NCBI RefSeq assembly: GCF_023195895.1
Contig: NZ_JALPRK010000014.1
Location: forward strand, 1-64,000
DNA length: 64,000 bases
Direction: 5' to 3'
DNA from: Paenibacillus mellifer
GTDB taxonomy: Bacteria; Bacillota; Bacilli; Paenibacillales; Paenibacillaceae
The notes below the pieces were generated by a model, which saw nothing but the letters and a program-made list of their open reading frames with translations, was not told where the DNA came from and ran no database searches. The position numbers were made by a program, and so were the translations under genes. Shown here in pieces: positions 1 to 9,507 of this stretch. How positions within the stretch are numbered: the first letter of the stretch is position 1; each line of letters starts with the position of its first letter.

Positions 1-22
1 TCTTGGACCCTCCCGTCCAAGA
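1..22 (-). terminator. Hairpin downstream of the BNR gene
   Basis: Perfect 8-bp stem TCTTGGAC/GTCCAAGA with a 6-nt loop, 15 bp beyond the BNR gene stop. The minus-strand T-tract, if any, lies outside the window. The right flank is GCTTTTT, so it could also end a plus-strand transcript arriving from the left. Confidence 0.55.
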
Positions 23-37
23 GCTTTTTAATGAACT

Positions 38-1315
38 TCAGTTATTCCTGCCGTAATATAACTTAAGATTCGGAATATCCACCAGGTACAGGATATCCAC
101 GCCTTTGGCGCTACGCTCCACTGCCAGCCGCTCGATCGGTTTGCCAGGGGCCAACGAGGTTTCGGTCCATCCGGTTCCGCCCGCATTGACGGCCACGAAA
201 GCCCGATCCGCACCACTTTGCTTCACGTAATAGATTCTCGCTTCCGTACCGGTCCAGGTAACGTCCACCGCAGCTCGCGTTGCCGCAGCATCGTAAACGG
301 TCTGCAGCACCCAGCCTCCGGCGCCGTAGGTTGCCTGCTTCACGGCGAAATTCGCGCTGCCTGCTTCGCGATAACGATAGGCGATGATCGGATTACCTGC
401 GGAGTCCACCGTCAGTTTGGCGCTTTGTACGCCGGGTCCGCCTGGATCGTCGCCGCTTTGCACGTAGGTTTCTCCAGGGGCTAAAGGTTGGACGATATCG
501 GCCGTAGTCAACGTTGCCGGCAGCGACACCGGCGTTCCATCTGCCTGGGTAAAGACGCCTGTGGCCGGGCTGTACTTCAGGTACGACAGCTCATGGCGCA
601 AGGCGCTTGCGGCAAAATGGGCCCACTCGAACAAAATATGCATATCGCCGTTGGCATCAAAAGCCAGGTCATCCGGATAAACGGACCGATTCAGCGTCGA
701 CGCAATCACACCAATCTGACTCCAAGTGGAGGTAGTATTATCCCAATGGAACAAGACGCCTTCCCGTTTCCCCGCAGGATCTTTGGCCGCACGTGCGAAG
801 AGATACAAGTCTCCGTTGGGTGCCGTTTTGACGATCGGATAAGAGATTTTCATCTCTGGACCCGGCATATCCGCCGAATGATTCTGAGGAGCTCCGCCTA
901 CCGTATCCGAACGAAAATATCGCCAGTTATTATCATGCATCGAGGCAAACACATGAAACCGGCCGCTGCCGTCCCTCGCGATGGAGGGCTGATTGTGACC
1001 TAAATCGTCGATGTACTCAGCTACGACGGACCCATTCATAACCGGGATATTGCTCCAAGCCCCCGTTCCGTCTCTTCTGGCGATATATACGTTATGCTTG
1101 TCTGCGGTGCCCCCGGGCGCATTATAAGCCAAATAAGCATATTCATACCCCGTCCCGTACGTATCCAGCGGTGACCACCATCCTGCCTGGTTACTGGAAT
1201 CCATCGGGTAAGGAGCCTCCGTAAGCTCCGCAGCCGCATATCCCGTAGATGTCGGAAGCAACGTCATCAACGCCACGAACCAGAGCCCGATTCGCCAACC
1301 TTTTCCCCTTTTCAC
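38..1315 (-). CDS. Secreted BNR_4-type beta-propeller protein, possible polysaccharide lyase
   Basis: A 425-residue secreted protein. The start is GTG at 1315, preceded by GGAGG with 8-nt spacing; residues 1-28 form a signal peptide (MKRGKG, hydrophobic stretch, STGYAAA). The rest has repeated propeller-like blades with Asp-box-like turns (ARDGSGRFH, TAPNGDLYL, FDANGDMH). The segment HNQPSIARDG followed by SMHDNNWRY resembles the BNR_4 family, which includes the ulvan lyase families PL24 and PL25; His-rich motifs of this kind carry catalysis there. Lyase activity is inference. It would fit the neighbouring GH88 enzyme, which removes the unsaturated uronic acid that lyases create. A CcpA-type cre site lies just upstream. 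It is the last gene of the minus-strand polysaccharide locus. Alternative: a non-catalytic glycan-binding propeller. Confidence 0.6.
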   Translation of the reverse strand: MKRGKGWRIGLWFVALMTLLPTSTGYAAAELTEAPYPMDSSNQAGWWSPLDTYGTGYEYAYLAYNAPGGTADKHNVYIARRDGTGAWSNIPVMNGSVVAEYIDDLGHNQPSIARDGSGRFHVFASMHDNNWRYFRSDTVGGAPQNHSADMPGPEMKISYPIVKTAPNGDLYLFARAAKDPAGKREGVLFHWDNTTSTWSQIGVIASTLNRSVYPDDLAFDANGDMHILFEWAHFAASALRHELSYLKYSPATGVFTQADGTPVSLPATLTTADIVQPLAPGETYVQSGDDPGGPGVQSAKLTVDSAGNPIIAYRYREAGSANFAVKQATYGAGGWVLQTVYDAAATRAAVDVTWTGTEARIYYVKQSGADRAFVAVNAGGTGWTETSLAPGKPIERLAVERSAKGVDILYLVDIPNLKLYYGRNN

Positions 1316-1334
1316 TTTTCCCGCCTCCTCGAAT

Positions 1335-1348
1335 TGAAATCGTTTACA
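1335..1348. promoter_or_regulatory. Candidate CcpA cre site upstream of the BNR gene
   Basis: On the minus strand TGTAAACGATTTCA fits the cre consensus TGWAANCGNTNWCA throughout. It lies 20-33 bp upstream of the GTG start, where it could block transcription during carbon catabolite repression. Confidence 0.5.
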
Positions 1349-1515
1349 AATTCATCCCCCGATAAACTTGGTCCTCCCGGTACCGGTACAAGCGTATCAC
1401 GCCCTCTCGAGCCGGAATAGAAACAAAACAACGATCCGAATAGAACGGAATTACGCATTTTTGCTAAAAGTAGAACATTTCTCCTTTGCCACACAACTCC
1501 CCCGATTCGAGCGAA

Positions 1516-2661
1516 TTAACGCCCGCGTTCGAACCAATATCCCGGGATTCCGTGGGCAAGGCGCATCAACGCTTCGAGAAAAAAGTAATCCCCCCAGATC
1601 ACATAATCATCGATTGCGATGCCGCCTCTCACATAGTAGGAGCCGTGCCGCAGGAAGCCCTCACCCTCGCTCTCACCGTTCGTCGCACCCGAGAAACAAT
1701 GCTTTGCCAGGGCTGCCACAGAACGTTCGGCGAAAGTCAAAAGCTCCGCCCGGTCCGAATCATCGGCGGGCAAATGCTCCGCAAGCTCCAGGACACCGCA
1801 CGCCGCGATTGCGGAGGCCGAGCTGTCCCGAGGTTCGCTTTCTTTTTGCGGCGCATCAAAATCCCAATACGCAATCTGATCCTCAGGCAGATGTTCGATG
1901 AAGTAACGGGCCAACCGCTTGGACGTATCCAAAAAAGCAGCGTCCCGGAAATAACGGTAAGCCAGCGCGAAACCGTAGATTCCCCAAGCCTGCCCCCGCG
2001 TCCAGGTCGATCCGTCGCGGAAGCCCTGATGCGTGCCGCCTCGGACCGCATCACCCGTCGAGGTGTCGAAATAAAACGTGTGATACGAGGAGCCGTCGCC
2101 TCTCACCAGGAAACGTTGGCTTTGCTCGGCATGAATCCGGGCGATGTCGGCATACCTCGGATCCCCGGTTTGCTCGCTGGCCCAATAGAGTAACGGCAAA
2201 TTCATGAGGCAATCGATGATGATACGTCCGCCATTAATTTCATCTCCCTCGGGGCCCCAGGCTTGCAGGATGCGGGCAGTTGGCCGCCACCGTGTCAGCA
2301 GCAAATCGGCTGCTTCCAGGGTCGACTTCCGAGCGGCTTCGTCTTGTTCAACGATCCACTGCGCTCCGGTGGACAACAGATACAAGAACCCGATGTCGTG
2401 ATGCTCCAAATGGCTCTGCATCGCTAATCGTTCTTGGAAGGTCGCCGTGGCCGCAGCGGCGACTTGCCGAATGGCTTCGTCCTTGCTGTACTCATAGCTG
2501 AGCCATAAGATGCCCGACCAGAAGCCTTCCGTCCAGTCGGTATGCTCCACCAGCTGGTACTTGCCGTCTCCTTGGCTGACATGGGGGAAACCCGTCTGAA
2601 AACGGGAGACATTCGCGCGCGTCATGTCCAGCGTTTGTTCGATCAGTTGATTCCAGTTCAT
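1516..2661 (-). CDS. ugl: GH88 unsaturated glucuronyl hydrolase
   Basis: A 381-residue cytoplasmic enzyme without signal peptide, the usual length for GH88. These enzymes hydrate the 4,5 double bond of the unsaturated uronic acid left at the end of oligosaccharides by polysaccharide lyases, releasing it as a keto acid. Asp89 (in HHDIGFLY) and Asp150 (in GRIIIDCLMN) match the two essential aspartates of Bacillus unsaturated glucuronyl hydrolase (Asp88, Asp149). The motif GSTWTRGQAWGIYG is also typical of this alpha6/alpha6 barrel. A GGAGGAG site precedes the ATG. It lies 38 bp downstream of the GH94 gene and probably shares its transcript. Exact sugar specificity cannot be read; the presence of GH88 implies that the locus degrades a uronate-containing glycan. 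Confidence 0.9.
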   Translation of the reverse strand: MNWNQLIEQTLDMTRANVSRFQTGFPHVSQGDGKYQLVEHTDWTEGFWSGILWLSYEYSKDEAIRQVAAAATATFQERLAMQSHLEHHDIGFLYLLSTGAQWIVEQDEAARKSTLEAADLLLTRWRPTARILQAWGPEGDEINGGRIIIDCLMNLPLLYWASEQTGDPRYADIARIHAEQSQRFLVRGDGSSYHTFYFDTSTGDAVRGGTHQGFRDGSTWTRGQAWGIYGFALAYRYFRDAAFLDTSKRLARYFIEHLPEDQIAYWDFDAPQKESEPRDSSASAIAACGVLELAEHLPADDSDRAELLTFAERSVAALAKHCFSGATNGESEGEGFLRHGSYYVRGGIAIDDYVIWGDYFFLEALMRLAHGIPGYWFERGR

Positions 2662-2699
2662 TTTTCTCCTCCTGTTGGTTGGTGAGATGGATGTTCAGA

Positions 2700-5078
2700 T
2701 TACATAACGACATCCACACGGACGGACGAGCGTCCGGGATATGCCGGCAAGACATGGCCCTCCAGCGGCTGACCGTCGACGGTGATGGATTTAACGCCTT
2801 GGCAAACCCGGCTTTCGTTGCGAACCGTAATCTCATATTCGCAGCCGCGGAACCGGCGCTTCACCGTGAACCCTTCCCAATCCGAAGGAATACAAGGGTT
2901 GACGGACAGGCCATCGAGGACCGGCTTGATGCCCAGGATATATTGCGTTGCGGCGACGTACATCCAGGCGGCCGTCCCCGTCAGCCAGGACACGTTGGCT
3001 AATCCGAACTTGTCGGATTCCGGCCCGAACAAATTCGAGGCGTAGACATAAGGCTCCGCCTTGTACCTCCACAGGCCCGCTTTATCCATCGCCACGTTTG
3101 GGAGCAGTTGGCGGTAATATTTATAGGCGAGATCCCCGCGCCCGAGCAGGCATTCGGCAATAATCGCCCAAGTATTCGCATGGCAAAAGACCGCCCCATT
3201 CTCCCCCGTCCCCTTGTTGTAATTCGTCAAAGGATCAGCGGGATCGGGGAACGTGCTGATGGAAGGATTGATTTTCTTGATGCCCAGCTCCGTGTCCAGC
3301 AGCTCATGGACGCTGTCCATCGCCTGCCAGCCTTTCTCCGGATCAGCCATGCCGGAGAGAACCGCCCAGGTCTGGGCGTTCAGCCAGATTTTTGCCTCAT
3401 CGTGCACATCGCTGCCAAGGAAGCGGCCGTCATCCATAATGGCGCGGCGGAACCAGCGCCCGTCCCAGCCCAGATTGTTGACCAGATCGCGTTGCTGCGC
3501 ATACATCGCCTCATACTTCGCGACATCCTCGGGGTGACCGGCGGCAACGGCGAGATCCACCATCCGCAGCAGCACCCAGCCCAGTTGCATGGCCGTCCAG
3601 ATGCTCTCTCCCCGTCCCTCGCGGCACACCCGGAACAGCTGGTCGTTCCAATCCGACCGCAGCATCAGCGGGAAGCCGTTTGGCCCCAGCTTCGACGCCG
3701 TAAAATCGATCGCGGCCTTCAAGTGCTCATATACCGTACCTTGACCGCCATCATAATAGGGTACTTCCGCTTGCAGGAATCCGGCGTCCCCGGTTTCGGC
3801 CAGCAAATCCCAAGCCGCCAATGCCGGCCATAAATGGTCATCGGAATGGATGCTCGTCACCGGTTCCCAACCTTCGTTCGGGAAAAAGTAGTGATTTGCG
3901 TGCCCATCCCGGTACTGCTGGCCGAGCAGCAGCCGCAGTTTGCCCAGCGCTTGCTCCGGATCAAACGGGACGACCGCCAAAATATCCTGCGACGTGTCCC
4001 GGTATCCAACACCACGGAACGTGCCGGTGGCATAAAAGGAAATATTGCGCGAAAACAGGAAGTTGCGATGCGCCTGATACGGGTTCCAGATGTTCAGCAT
4101 CCGCTCGGCGTCCGGATCCGGCAGCCGGCAATTCCAAGCGCCGAGATAACCCTCCCATAAGGAGCGAAGCCCTTGAAACGAACGCTCTACAAACTCGGCT
4201 TCGCGGGAGCGCGTCAGCGCCTGCTCCACCTCAGCTTCATCCCGGGCTGTGCCTAGAAAGATATGAAGAGTCCGGCTTTCGCCTGGCTGCAGAGTGACCT
4301 TGAATTGCAGCGCGCCACAGGGGTCGCCGCCCATCAGCGTCGATCCGCGGCAGCCTCCTTCTTCAATCGCCGCTGGATTCGCCTCGCTGCGATAGCTGCC
4401 GATAAATTCCTCGCGGTCGCCGTCATATCCGGACAATGGCGTGTCGGAGGCAAAATAGACCAGCGGCGTCTCCTCCGGCTTCGGTTGATTTTCGACGCCG
4501 TACCGATACACCAACGCCTCAGACGGATGGTATTGCACAGAGACCTGATGTTTGTTATAACATTGCCACTGCAGCTCGCGCATAAATTCCATCATCCCGA
4601 ACTCCACGTAAGCGTAGACGTTCAGCTCCTTGGCCACCGGGGTCTCATTGGACAAGGTTAATTTCCAAACCAGCGAATTTTCGTAGGGACCCACGAAATA
4701 TAATGTTTGGGCGGCGATCCCGTCCCGCTTCGCTCCGAATCGGGTGTAGCCGAGGCCGTGGGCGCTTTTCCAAGTTTCCGGTTTGTCTGCGGCAGGTTCA
4801 TTGGTGGGACACCAGTACGTCCCCGAGTCCGCGTCCTGGATGTACATATAAGGGCCCGAGCGATCCATCGGCAGGTGAAAAAAACGGTAGCGCGTAATCC
4901 GCCAAATTTGCGGCGATTTATAAAACGCCACCCCGCCGCCCGCATGGGACAACATCGTATGGAACGTGCCGTTGGACAAATAGTTCATCCACGGGGTCGG
5001 CATGTCGTGCCGGTGGAACTCGATTTCTTTTTCCGCGTCGCGGAAGGAATAATAGCTATGCGGGGCGATTGATTTCAT
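2700..5078 (-). CDS. GH94 family disaccharide phosphorylase
   Basis: About 792 residues, the usual GH94 size, with no signal peptide. GH94 enzymes cleave a beta-glucoside by phosphate attack, giving alpha-glucose-1-phosphate; known acceptors include glucose, cellodextrins, GlcNAc and aldonic acids. Residues in LRSDWNDQLF contain the catalytic Asp of the family, and the N-terminal beta-sandwich and alpha6/alpha6 barrel order fits. The start at 5078 (MKSIAPHSYY) is chosen over an ATG 27 nt upstream because AAAGGAGT sits 7-8 nt before it. Neighbours are GH88 downstream and, beyond repeat array D, the giant GH2 upstream. With GH88 alongside, an oligosaccharide containing glucose and uronate is a reasonable substrate, but this is inference. 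Confidence 0.85.
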   Translation of the reverse strand: MKSIAPHSYYSFRDAEKEIEFHRHDMPTPWMNYLSNGTFHTMLSHAGGGVAFYKSPQIWRITRYRFFHLPMDRSGPYMYIQDADSGTYWCPTNEPAADKPETWKSAHGLGYTRFGAKRDGIAAQTLYFVGPYENSLVWKLTLSNETPVAKELNVYAYVEFGMMEFMRELQWQCYNKHQVSVQYHPSEALVYRYGVENQPKPEETPLVYFASDTPLSGYDGDREEFIGSYRSEANPAAIEEGGCRGSTLMGGDPCGALQFKVTLQPGESRTLHIFLGTARDEAEVEQALTRSREAEFVERSFQGLRSLWEGYLGAWNCRLPDPDAERMLNIWNPYQAHRNFLFSRNISFYATGTFRGVGYRDTSQDILAVVPFDPEQALGKLRLLLGQQYRDGHANHYFFPNEGWEPVTSIHSDDHLWPALAAWDLLAETGDAGFLQAEVPYYDGGQGTVYEHLKAAIDFTASKLGPNGFPLMLRSDWNDQLFRVCREGRGESIWTAMQLGWVLLRMVDLAVAAGHPEDVAKYEAMYAQQRDLVNNLGWDGRWFRRAIMDDGRFLGSDVHDEAKIWLNAQTWAVLSGMADPEKGWQAMDSVHELLDTELGIKKINPSISTFPDPADPLTNYNKGTGENGAVFCHANTWAIIAECLLGRGDLAYKYYRQLLPNVAMDKAGLWRYKAEPYVYASNLFGPESDKFGLANVSWLTGTAAWMYVAATQYILGIKPVLDGLSVNPCIPSDWEGFTVKRRFRGCEYEITVRNESRVCQGVKSITVDGQPLEGHVLPAYPGRSSVRVDVVM

Positions 5079-5160
5079 GGGAATCCACTCCTTTAAGTCA
5101 AACAAACCACAAGATTAGCGACAATTTCGATAAATTGGTTGTTCTACAAGAACAATGGGT

Positions 5161-5349
5161 TTCTAACGGAACCCAGAGACGTTATTCGCTCAAAAAAGGG
5201 GAGCATCCGATTCTAACGGAACGAGAAGGCCTTATTTGGAGTGATATCAGCGAAATAGCCACCCTAACCCTCGAATAAGGTCACCCCTTTCCGTTACAGC
5301 GGGAAATAGCCGGGAAATGGGCGAATAAGGTCTTTTAGATCCGTTACCG
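5161..5349. repeat. Repeat array D: four 21-bp TAACG-type units, mirrored, period 50 bp
   Basis: Two forward units start with TAACGG at 5164 and 5214 and end in CGTTA or CCTTA 21 bp later. Two reversed units begin with TAAGG at 5276 and 5326 and end in CCGTTA at 5296 and 5346. Unit centres are 5174, 5224, 5286 and 5336, giving steps of 50, 62 and 50 bp. The reversed pair is preceded by CGAA and the first forward unit is followed by TTCG, so the halves are mirror images. The array fills the gap between the GH2 stop and the GH94 start. Array E repeats this architecture. Confidence 0.75.
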
Positions 5350-5373
5350 TTCACCCGAGGCCGCCAAGTCTGC

Positions 5374-8300
5374 CTATTTGGGCTCCACCTCGTTTAGGGT
5401 CAAGCTATACGACAGATCTTTCATGTAGCGGCCGTCGGGATGAAGAAAGACCAAACCAAAGTCGATATCCTCGTCGGCGCCACGCACGATGGCGATCAAA
5501 CGGTTTAAGCCGGGATTCAGAGCCAGTTCCTGTTCCGGCTCTGGCACCAGCTCGCCGTTGAGCACAATTTCAACCGTGGTCGAGGCACCGGCGAGCATGC
5601 GCAGCCGCCCTCGGCGGGGAGCCGCCCCCTCATCCGGTACGGTCACAAAGCAGCTGAGAAACCACGGATCTTCTCCCGCGTTGGCGATGTGCAGTAGGCC
5701 GGTGGAGCGGCGTTCTTTTTTCTGCATCCAGCCGTACAGGCCTTCGCCCAAATTGTTCAGCGAAAACTCCCGATCGGTGTAGTAGGCTCTCATCGCTTCG
5801 TAATCAACGTAAGGCGGACAAGGCAACGCCATCATGGTTTCCACGGCCCATTCGCCGTCGCCCTTCTCCTCGCTTAGCAGCTCATCGTCAAAAGACGCAC
5901 CCAAGTTAGCCAGCAAGCGAGTATAGAAACGTTGCGCTTTATCGCTTTCGGGATCCGGCAACAGCTGGGAGCACACCACGGTTCCGCTCCCGACCTTGGC
6001 TTCCATCAGGAACGCGCCGGAAGGCTGCGCTTTCTGGCGATTGATCTCCACTAGCGCGAGGCGGCTGTATTCGGCGGTGTACCCCTGTACGAAGAAATCC
6101 TTCCAAGCCGTGTCTTCCACGCTGGTGCAAAGCACGTCCACGCCTGGGGCTTCCAGGCGGTGGGTGGCGAGGACCCGGTTGACCACTTCCCGCGGCGACA
6201 AGAACACCTTGTCGAAGCCAAACAGGTCAACCGGGCTGAGCCCGCGGGCAGTGGCGTGCGCGTAGTCCGCCGCCAAATGGTACGTCTCGTGCGGCGCCAC
6301 GCGCACGGGACGGTCCAGCAGGCGGGCCAGCGCCGCCTGCTGCAAGGGCTCCGCCGGCAGGACGAGCACGCGTCCGCCGGCTTCGGCATGGCGCCGGACG
6401 GCTTCCGCCGCCCCCGGCGCCTCAAGCAGGCAGGCTTCGGCCACCAGCAGGCCGAAGCCCTGCCCGGGCGGCATGGCGGTGCCCCCGCCATGCCCGCCGA
6501 GCGCCAGCGCCGCGGCATCGGCCAGCGCGGCGTGCCGCAGCCGCAGCCGGCCAAGCAAGGCGGCGGCGGGGCCGCCGGGGCGCACCAGCGCGGCGGTCGG
6601 CAACGCCGCCGCGACCTCGCCCTGCTCCCCGGCCGCGCCGCCCATATATGCGAGCAGGTTGCGCAGCAGCAAGCACGCCTGCGGCACGCTATCGGCATGG
6701 CCCATCAGCTCCAGCTGATTGGCCACCATCCGGCCGCGGCCGTGCCGGTACTCCAGAAGCGGCGACCACAGATCACCGCCGTCGCCAAAATCGCCTGCGC
6801 TGCACTCCAGCAGCAGCGTGAAATCGCCGCGAACCGGCTTCTCGAAGGCGGCGCGGATAATCGGACGCGGACCTTCCTCGGCAAGCTCCGGCTGCCAAAA
6901 CATCAGGTCATCGTCGCCGATCCAGGAAATCGCCGGATGGCCGTAATCTCCGGCATGGGCGCGCTGGAATGGGCGCCGCGACAACGTCAGCTTGCCGAGC
7001 GAGAGCTGATTCTGTTCCAACAGCAGCAACCGGCCGCCCCGCGCGACATACGCCTGGAGCAGCCGCTCCAACGTGCCGTCCGCATCCTCTGCGTAACTTC
7101 CGATGACCAGGAGCCCATCGGCCGGTAGACAGAGATCGGCCAACTGCTCCCGGTCCACCCGTTCACAGCCCGGCACAAGCCTGCGGATCGTCTCATAATC
7201 CGCATCGTTCCCCCAATAAGCCACCGGCCGGTTGACGGGAACGGGACGGCTCCGCAAGCTGGCGGAAAAGATCCGGTAGTTCAACCGCAGCTCATGAACC
7301 GGCTGTCCGTCGTGAAGAAGCGTTGCCGTGAGCTCCGCCTGTTCTTCCGACTGGACGGGCAGCGGCTGCCAGCTCATCCGGAGCACCTTCGGCTCCGCAG
7401 GGCTTTGCGTGAACTCAAAGCTATCCTCATGGACAAGCGTATCTCCTTGCTTCACGGTCAACTTCACCATGACGTTTCGGCTCGACAGTGTGTCATTGTA
7501 CACGTCAAAGCTGCGGTCAATCGGCTGGTCGTCATAGAAACAGCGATCATATTCAGCCGCGATGATCGTCACCGGCTTAAACGTCTCAGCCATCACCGCA
7601 AAAGCGGGATTCGGCCGGTACCTCGGCTCTTCCTCCGGCAGCAGACCGTTATGGAGCGTCAACGAATAAGCCGGAATCTTCTTTGGCTTCACGCCGGGGA
7701 GCTCATCGTCAACCGGCGTCGGGAGGAGCACCTCCCGTTCGGGCATCGCCCGCATGAAGTAGTGGGCGAAATTAAACGTCGATAGGCCGGACACCCTCTG
7801 GCGTCGTGCATATTCCACGAACAGCCGCTCTTTCTCCGCCAGGCCTAGGGTGCTTTCATCGGTCCCGCGGTAAGCCCGCAGCCCAATGTACATGCTGCTG
7901 TTCTGTGGGCAGATGTACCACCAGCCGCCATGTTCGCCAAAAGTCAGCGGAACGGTGCGATCCCATTGTTCGATCGTCCCGTCGATGTTGTAGTGACGGC
8001 TTTCCACCTCCGTATGCGCTTTGGGAAGCAGCCGGTTATCCCCCTCAGCGATAATCGCCCGCGTCGGGTCCATTTCCCGAATGGAGGCCATCAGACCGGG
8101 GAGATGCTTCTTGAAACCGTCCCGTCCGTCCACCCAGCGCATCTCGTTTTGCACGCTCCAAAGGATGACGGAGGGATGGTTTTTATCCCGCCGGACCAAC
8201 CTGCGTACATGCAGCCGACAAGCCTCCAAAAAGTCGGGATGATCCGCTTGCATCGACTTGCTAGAGCCGTAAATGGCCGTTTCGTCAACGATCAGCATCC

Positions 8301-9507
8301 CTTCCTCGTCGGCGATCCGCAGATAATCCGCCGGATAAGGCTCCGCGTGCAGCCGGATGCTGTTCACCCCAATGGAACGGCACATACGGTACCAGTTGCG
8401 GATATAACCTTCCGTCTGCTGGGTCCCGCCTTGAAAATGCCACGAGTCGCCGCGCAAGTTCAGCGGAATCCAGTTCAACCTAAACTGCGGGCCTTCGCAC
8501 CAAAACTCGCGAAAACCAAATGTCTCCTCCCGCCGATCAATGACGCGTTCCCCATCCAGCAGCTCGAACTCGGCCCGGTACAGAAACGGCGAATCGGAGC
8601 TCCACCACGTGGCGTCCGCCCAGTCTAAATCGAACGAAACGCGGAAGACTTCCCCGCCATGATCGTTCTCGCACAGCCGCTGCCACCGGGCCGACTCGGA
8701 TGAAACCGGCTCAATCGCCCGTTCCGCCATTAGAACCTGCTGCCCCTCCCCGGTCGTCCTCCTTGGAGGTCCTCCATCATCGGGGCTCGAAGCCAGCACC
8801 CCCAGTTCGCAAACGCGAAGCCGGACACGTAGCGGTGCATCCCCTGCAATCGCAGCCTTCCCTTCCGTCCCGCCGATCACGGCGTCTGCCTCAAGTCGCC
8901 CGTTCCGGACGGAAGTGCGCAGGGTGACGTCCTCTAAGGCCAGCGCCGGGTAACTCTCCAGATAAACATCCTGCCAGATTCCCCGGCAAACACTGCCAAA
9001 CCAGGAGCCGACGAGACCGGTCACCTTCTTGGCTCCAGAGGGTAATGTCGTTTGATCGAAGCTCCCGCAGACGAGATGCAGCTCATGCTCCCGCCCCGGT
9101 GTCACGGAAGACGTGATATCCAGCCTTAGTGGCAGATAGCCGTCCTCCCAGACGGCGACTTCGTTGCGGTCCAAATAGATAACGGCTTTCTGCATAATGC
9201 CGTCCAGTCTCAGCACAATTCGCTGACCCGCCATCTCTTCCGGCACCCGAAAGTGGCGATGCAGCACGCCAGCCTCGGCGTCGTCCCATTCCTTCGGGTA
9301 ACCGTACAAGTCCATCGGAGCAAAGCCATGTTCGGGGATTTCGCCGAAACGCTTCCCAGCCGCCTGTGCGTATGAATGTCTCCAGCTAGAAGGAATCCTC
9401 ACCTTCTGTTCCTCATAGACGAGGGATTCCGGCAGCGTGCGGCGCCGCGGCTCACCATACAGCGGCATAAAATCCCATTCTCCGTTCAGGCATAACGTAT
9501 GACGCAT
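5374..9507 (-). CDS. Very long GH2-family glycoside hydrolase with C-terminal extension
   Basis: About 1377 residues. The start at 9507 (MRHTLCLNGEWDF) follows GGAGGAG closely; the longer reading frame upstream lies inside the previous gene. The first ~750 residues are a GH2 sugar-binding, immunoglobulin-like and TIM-barrel set: the proton donor is Glu in ILWSVQNEMRW and the likely nucleophile Glu in PLTFGEHGGWW. No signal peptide is present, so it should act on imported oligosaccharides. After the barrel come two segments resembling glutamine-amidotransferase-like folds (LLVIGSYAEDADG, GFGLLVAEACLLEA), then a beta-sandwich end. Usual GH2 enzymes are 600-1050 residues. Roughly residues 930-1070 are Ala/Gly/Leu-rich and GC-rich compared with the flanks. 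Specificity (galactosidase, glucuronidase or other) cannot be assigned. Overlaps the upstream gene by 22 bp. Confidence 0.85.
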   Translation of the reverse strand: MRHTLCLNGEWDFMPLYGEPRRRTLPESLVYEEQKVRIPSSWRHSYAQAAGKRFGEIPEHGFAPMDLYGYPKEWDDAEAGVLHRHFRVPEEMAGQRIVLRLDGIMQKAVIYLDRNEVAVWEDGYLPLRLDITSSVTPGREHELHLVCGSFDQTTLPSGAKKVTGLVGSWFGSVCRGIWQDVYLESYPALALEDVTLRTSVRNGRLEADAVIGGTEGKAAIAGDAPLRVRLRVCELGVLASSPDDGGPPRRTTGEGQQVLMAERAIEPVSSESARWQRLCENDHGGEVFRVSFDLDWADATWWSSDSPFLYRAEFELLDGERVIDRREETFGFREFWCEGPQFRLNWIPLNLRGDSWHFQGGTQQTEGYIRNWYRMCRSIGVNSIRLHAEPYPADYLRIADEEGMLIVDETAIYGSSKSMQADHPDFLEACRLHVRRLVRRDKNHPSVILWSVQNEMRWVDGRDGFKKHLPGLMASIREMDPTRAIIAEGDNRLLPKAHTEVESRHYNIDGTIEQWDRTVPLTFGEHGGWWYICPQNSSMYIGLRAYRGTDESTLGLAEKERLFVEYARRQRVSGLSTFNFAHYFMRAMPEREVLLPTPVDDELPGVKPKKIPAYSLTLHNGLLPEEEPRYRPNPAFAVMAETFKPVTIIAAEYDRCFYDDQPIDRSFDVYNDTLSSRNVMVKLTVKQGDTLVHEDSFEFTQSPAEPKVLRMSWQPLPVQSEEQAELTATLLHDGQPVHELRLNYRIFSASLRSRPVPVNRPVAYWGNDADYETIRRLVPGCERVDREQLADLCLPADGLLVIGSYAEDADGTLERLLQAYVARGGRLLLLEQNQLSLGKLTLSRRPFQRAHAGDYGHPAISWIGDDDLMFWQPELAEEGPRPIIRAAFEKPVRGDFTLLLECSAGDFGDGGDLWSPLLEYRHGRGRMVANQLELMGHADSVPQACLLLRNLLAYMGGAAGEQGEVAAALPTAALVRPGGPAAALLGRLRLRHAALADAAALALGGHGGGTAMPPGQGFGLLVAEACLLEAPGAAEAVRRHAEAGGRVLVLPAEPLQQAALARLLDRPVRVAPHETYHLAADYAHATARGLSPVDLFGFDKVFLSPREVVNRVLATHRLEAPGVDVLCTSVEDTAWKDFFVQGYTAEYSRLALVEINRQKAQPSGAFLMEAKVGSGTVVCSQLLPDPESDKAQRFYTRLLANLGASFDDELLSEEKGDGEWAVETMMALPCPPYVDYEAMRAYYTDREFSLNNLGEGLYGWMQKKERRSTGLLHIANAGEDPWFLSCFVTVPDEGAAPRRGRLRMLAGASTTVEIVLNGELVPEPEQELALNPGLNRLIAIVRGADEDIDFGLVFLHPDGRYMKDLSYSLTLNEVEPK

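Noticed and set aside
5069-5278. 69-codon open frame on the plus strand
   Set aside because: It starts antisense within the GH94 N-terminus and continues through array D; no ribosome-binding site and no coding character.
6051-6698. Ala/Arg/Cys-rich 215-codon frame
   Set aside because: An out-of-frame reading of the GC-rich part of the long GH2 gene, whose own frame is unbroken.
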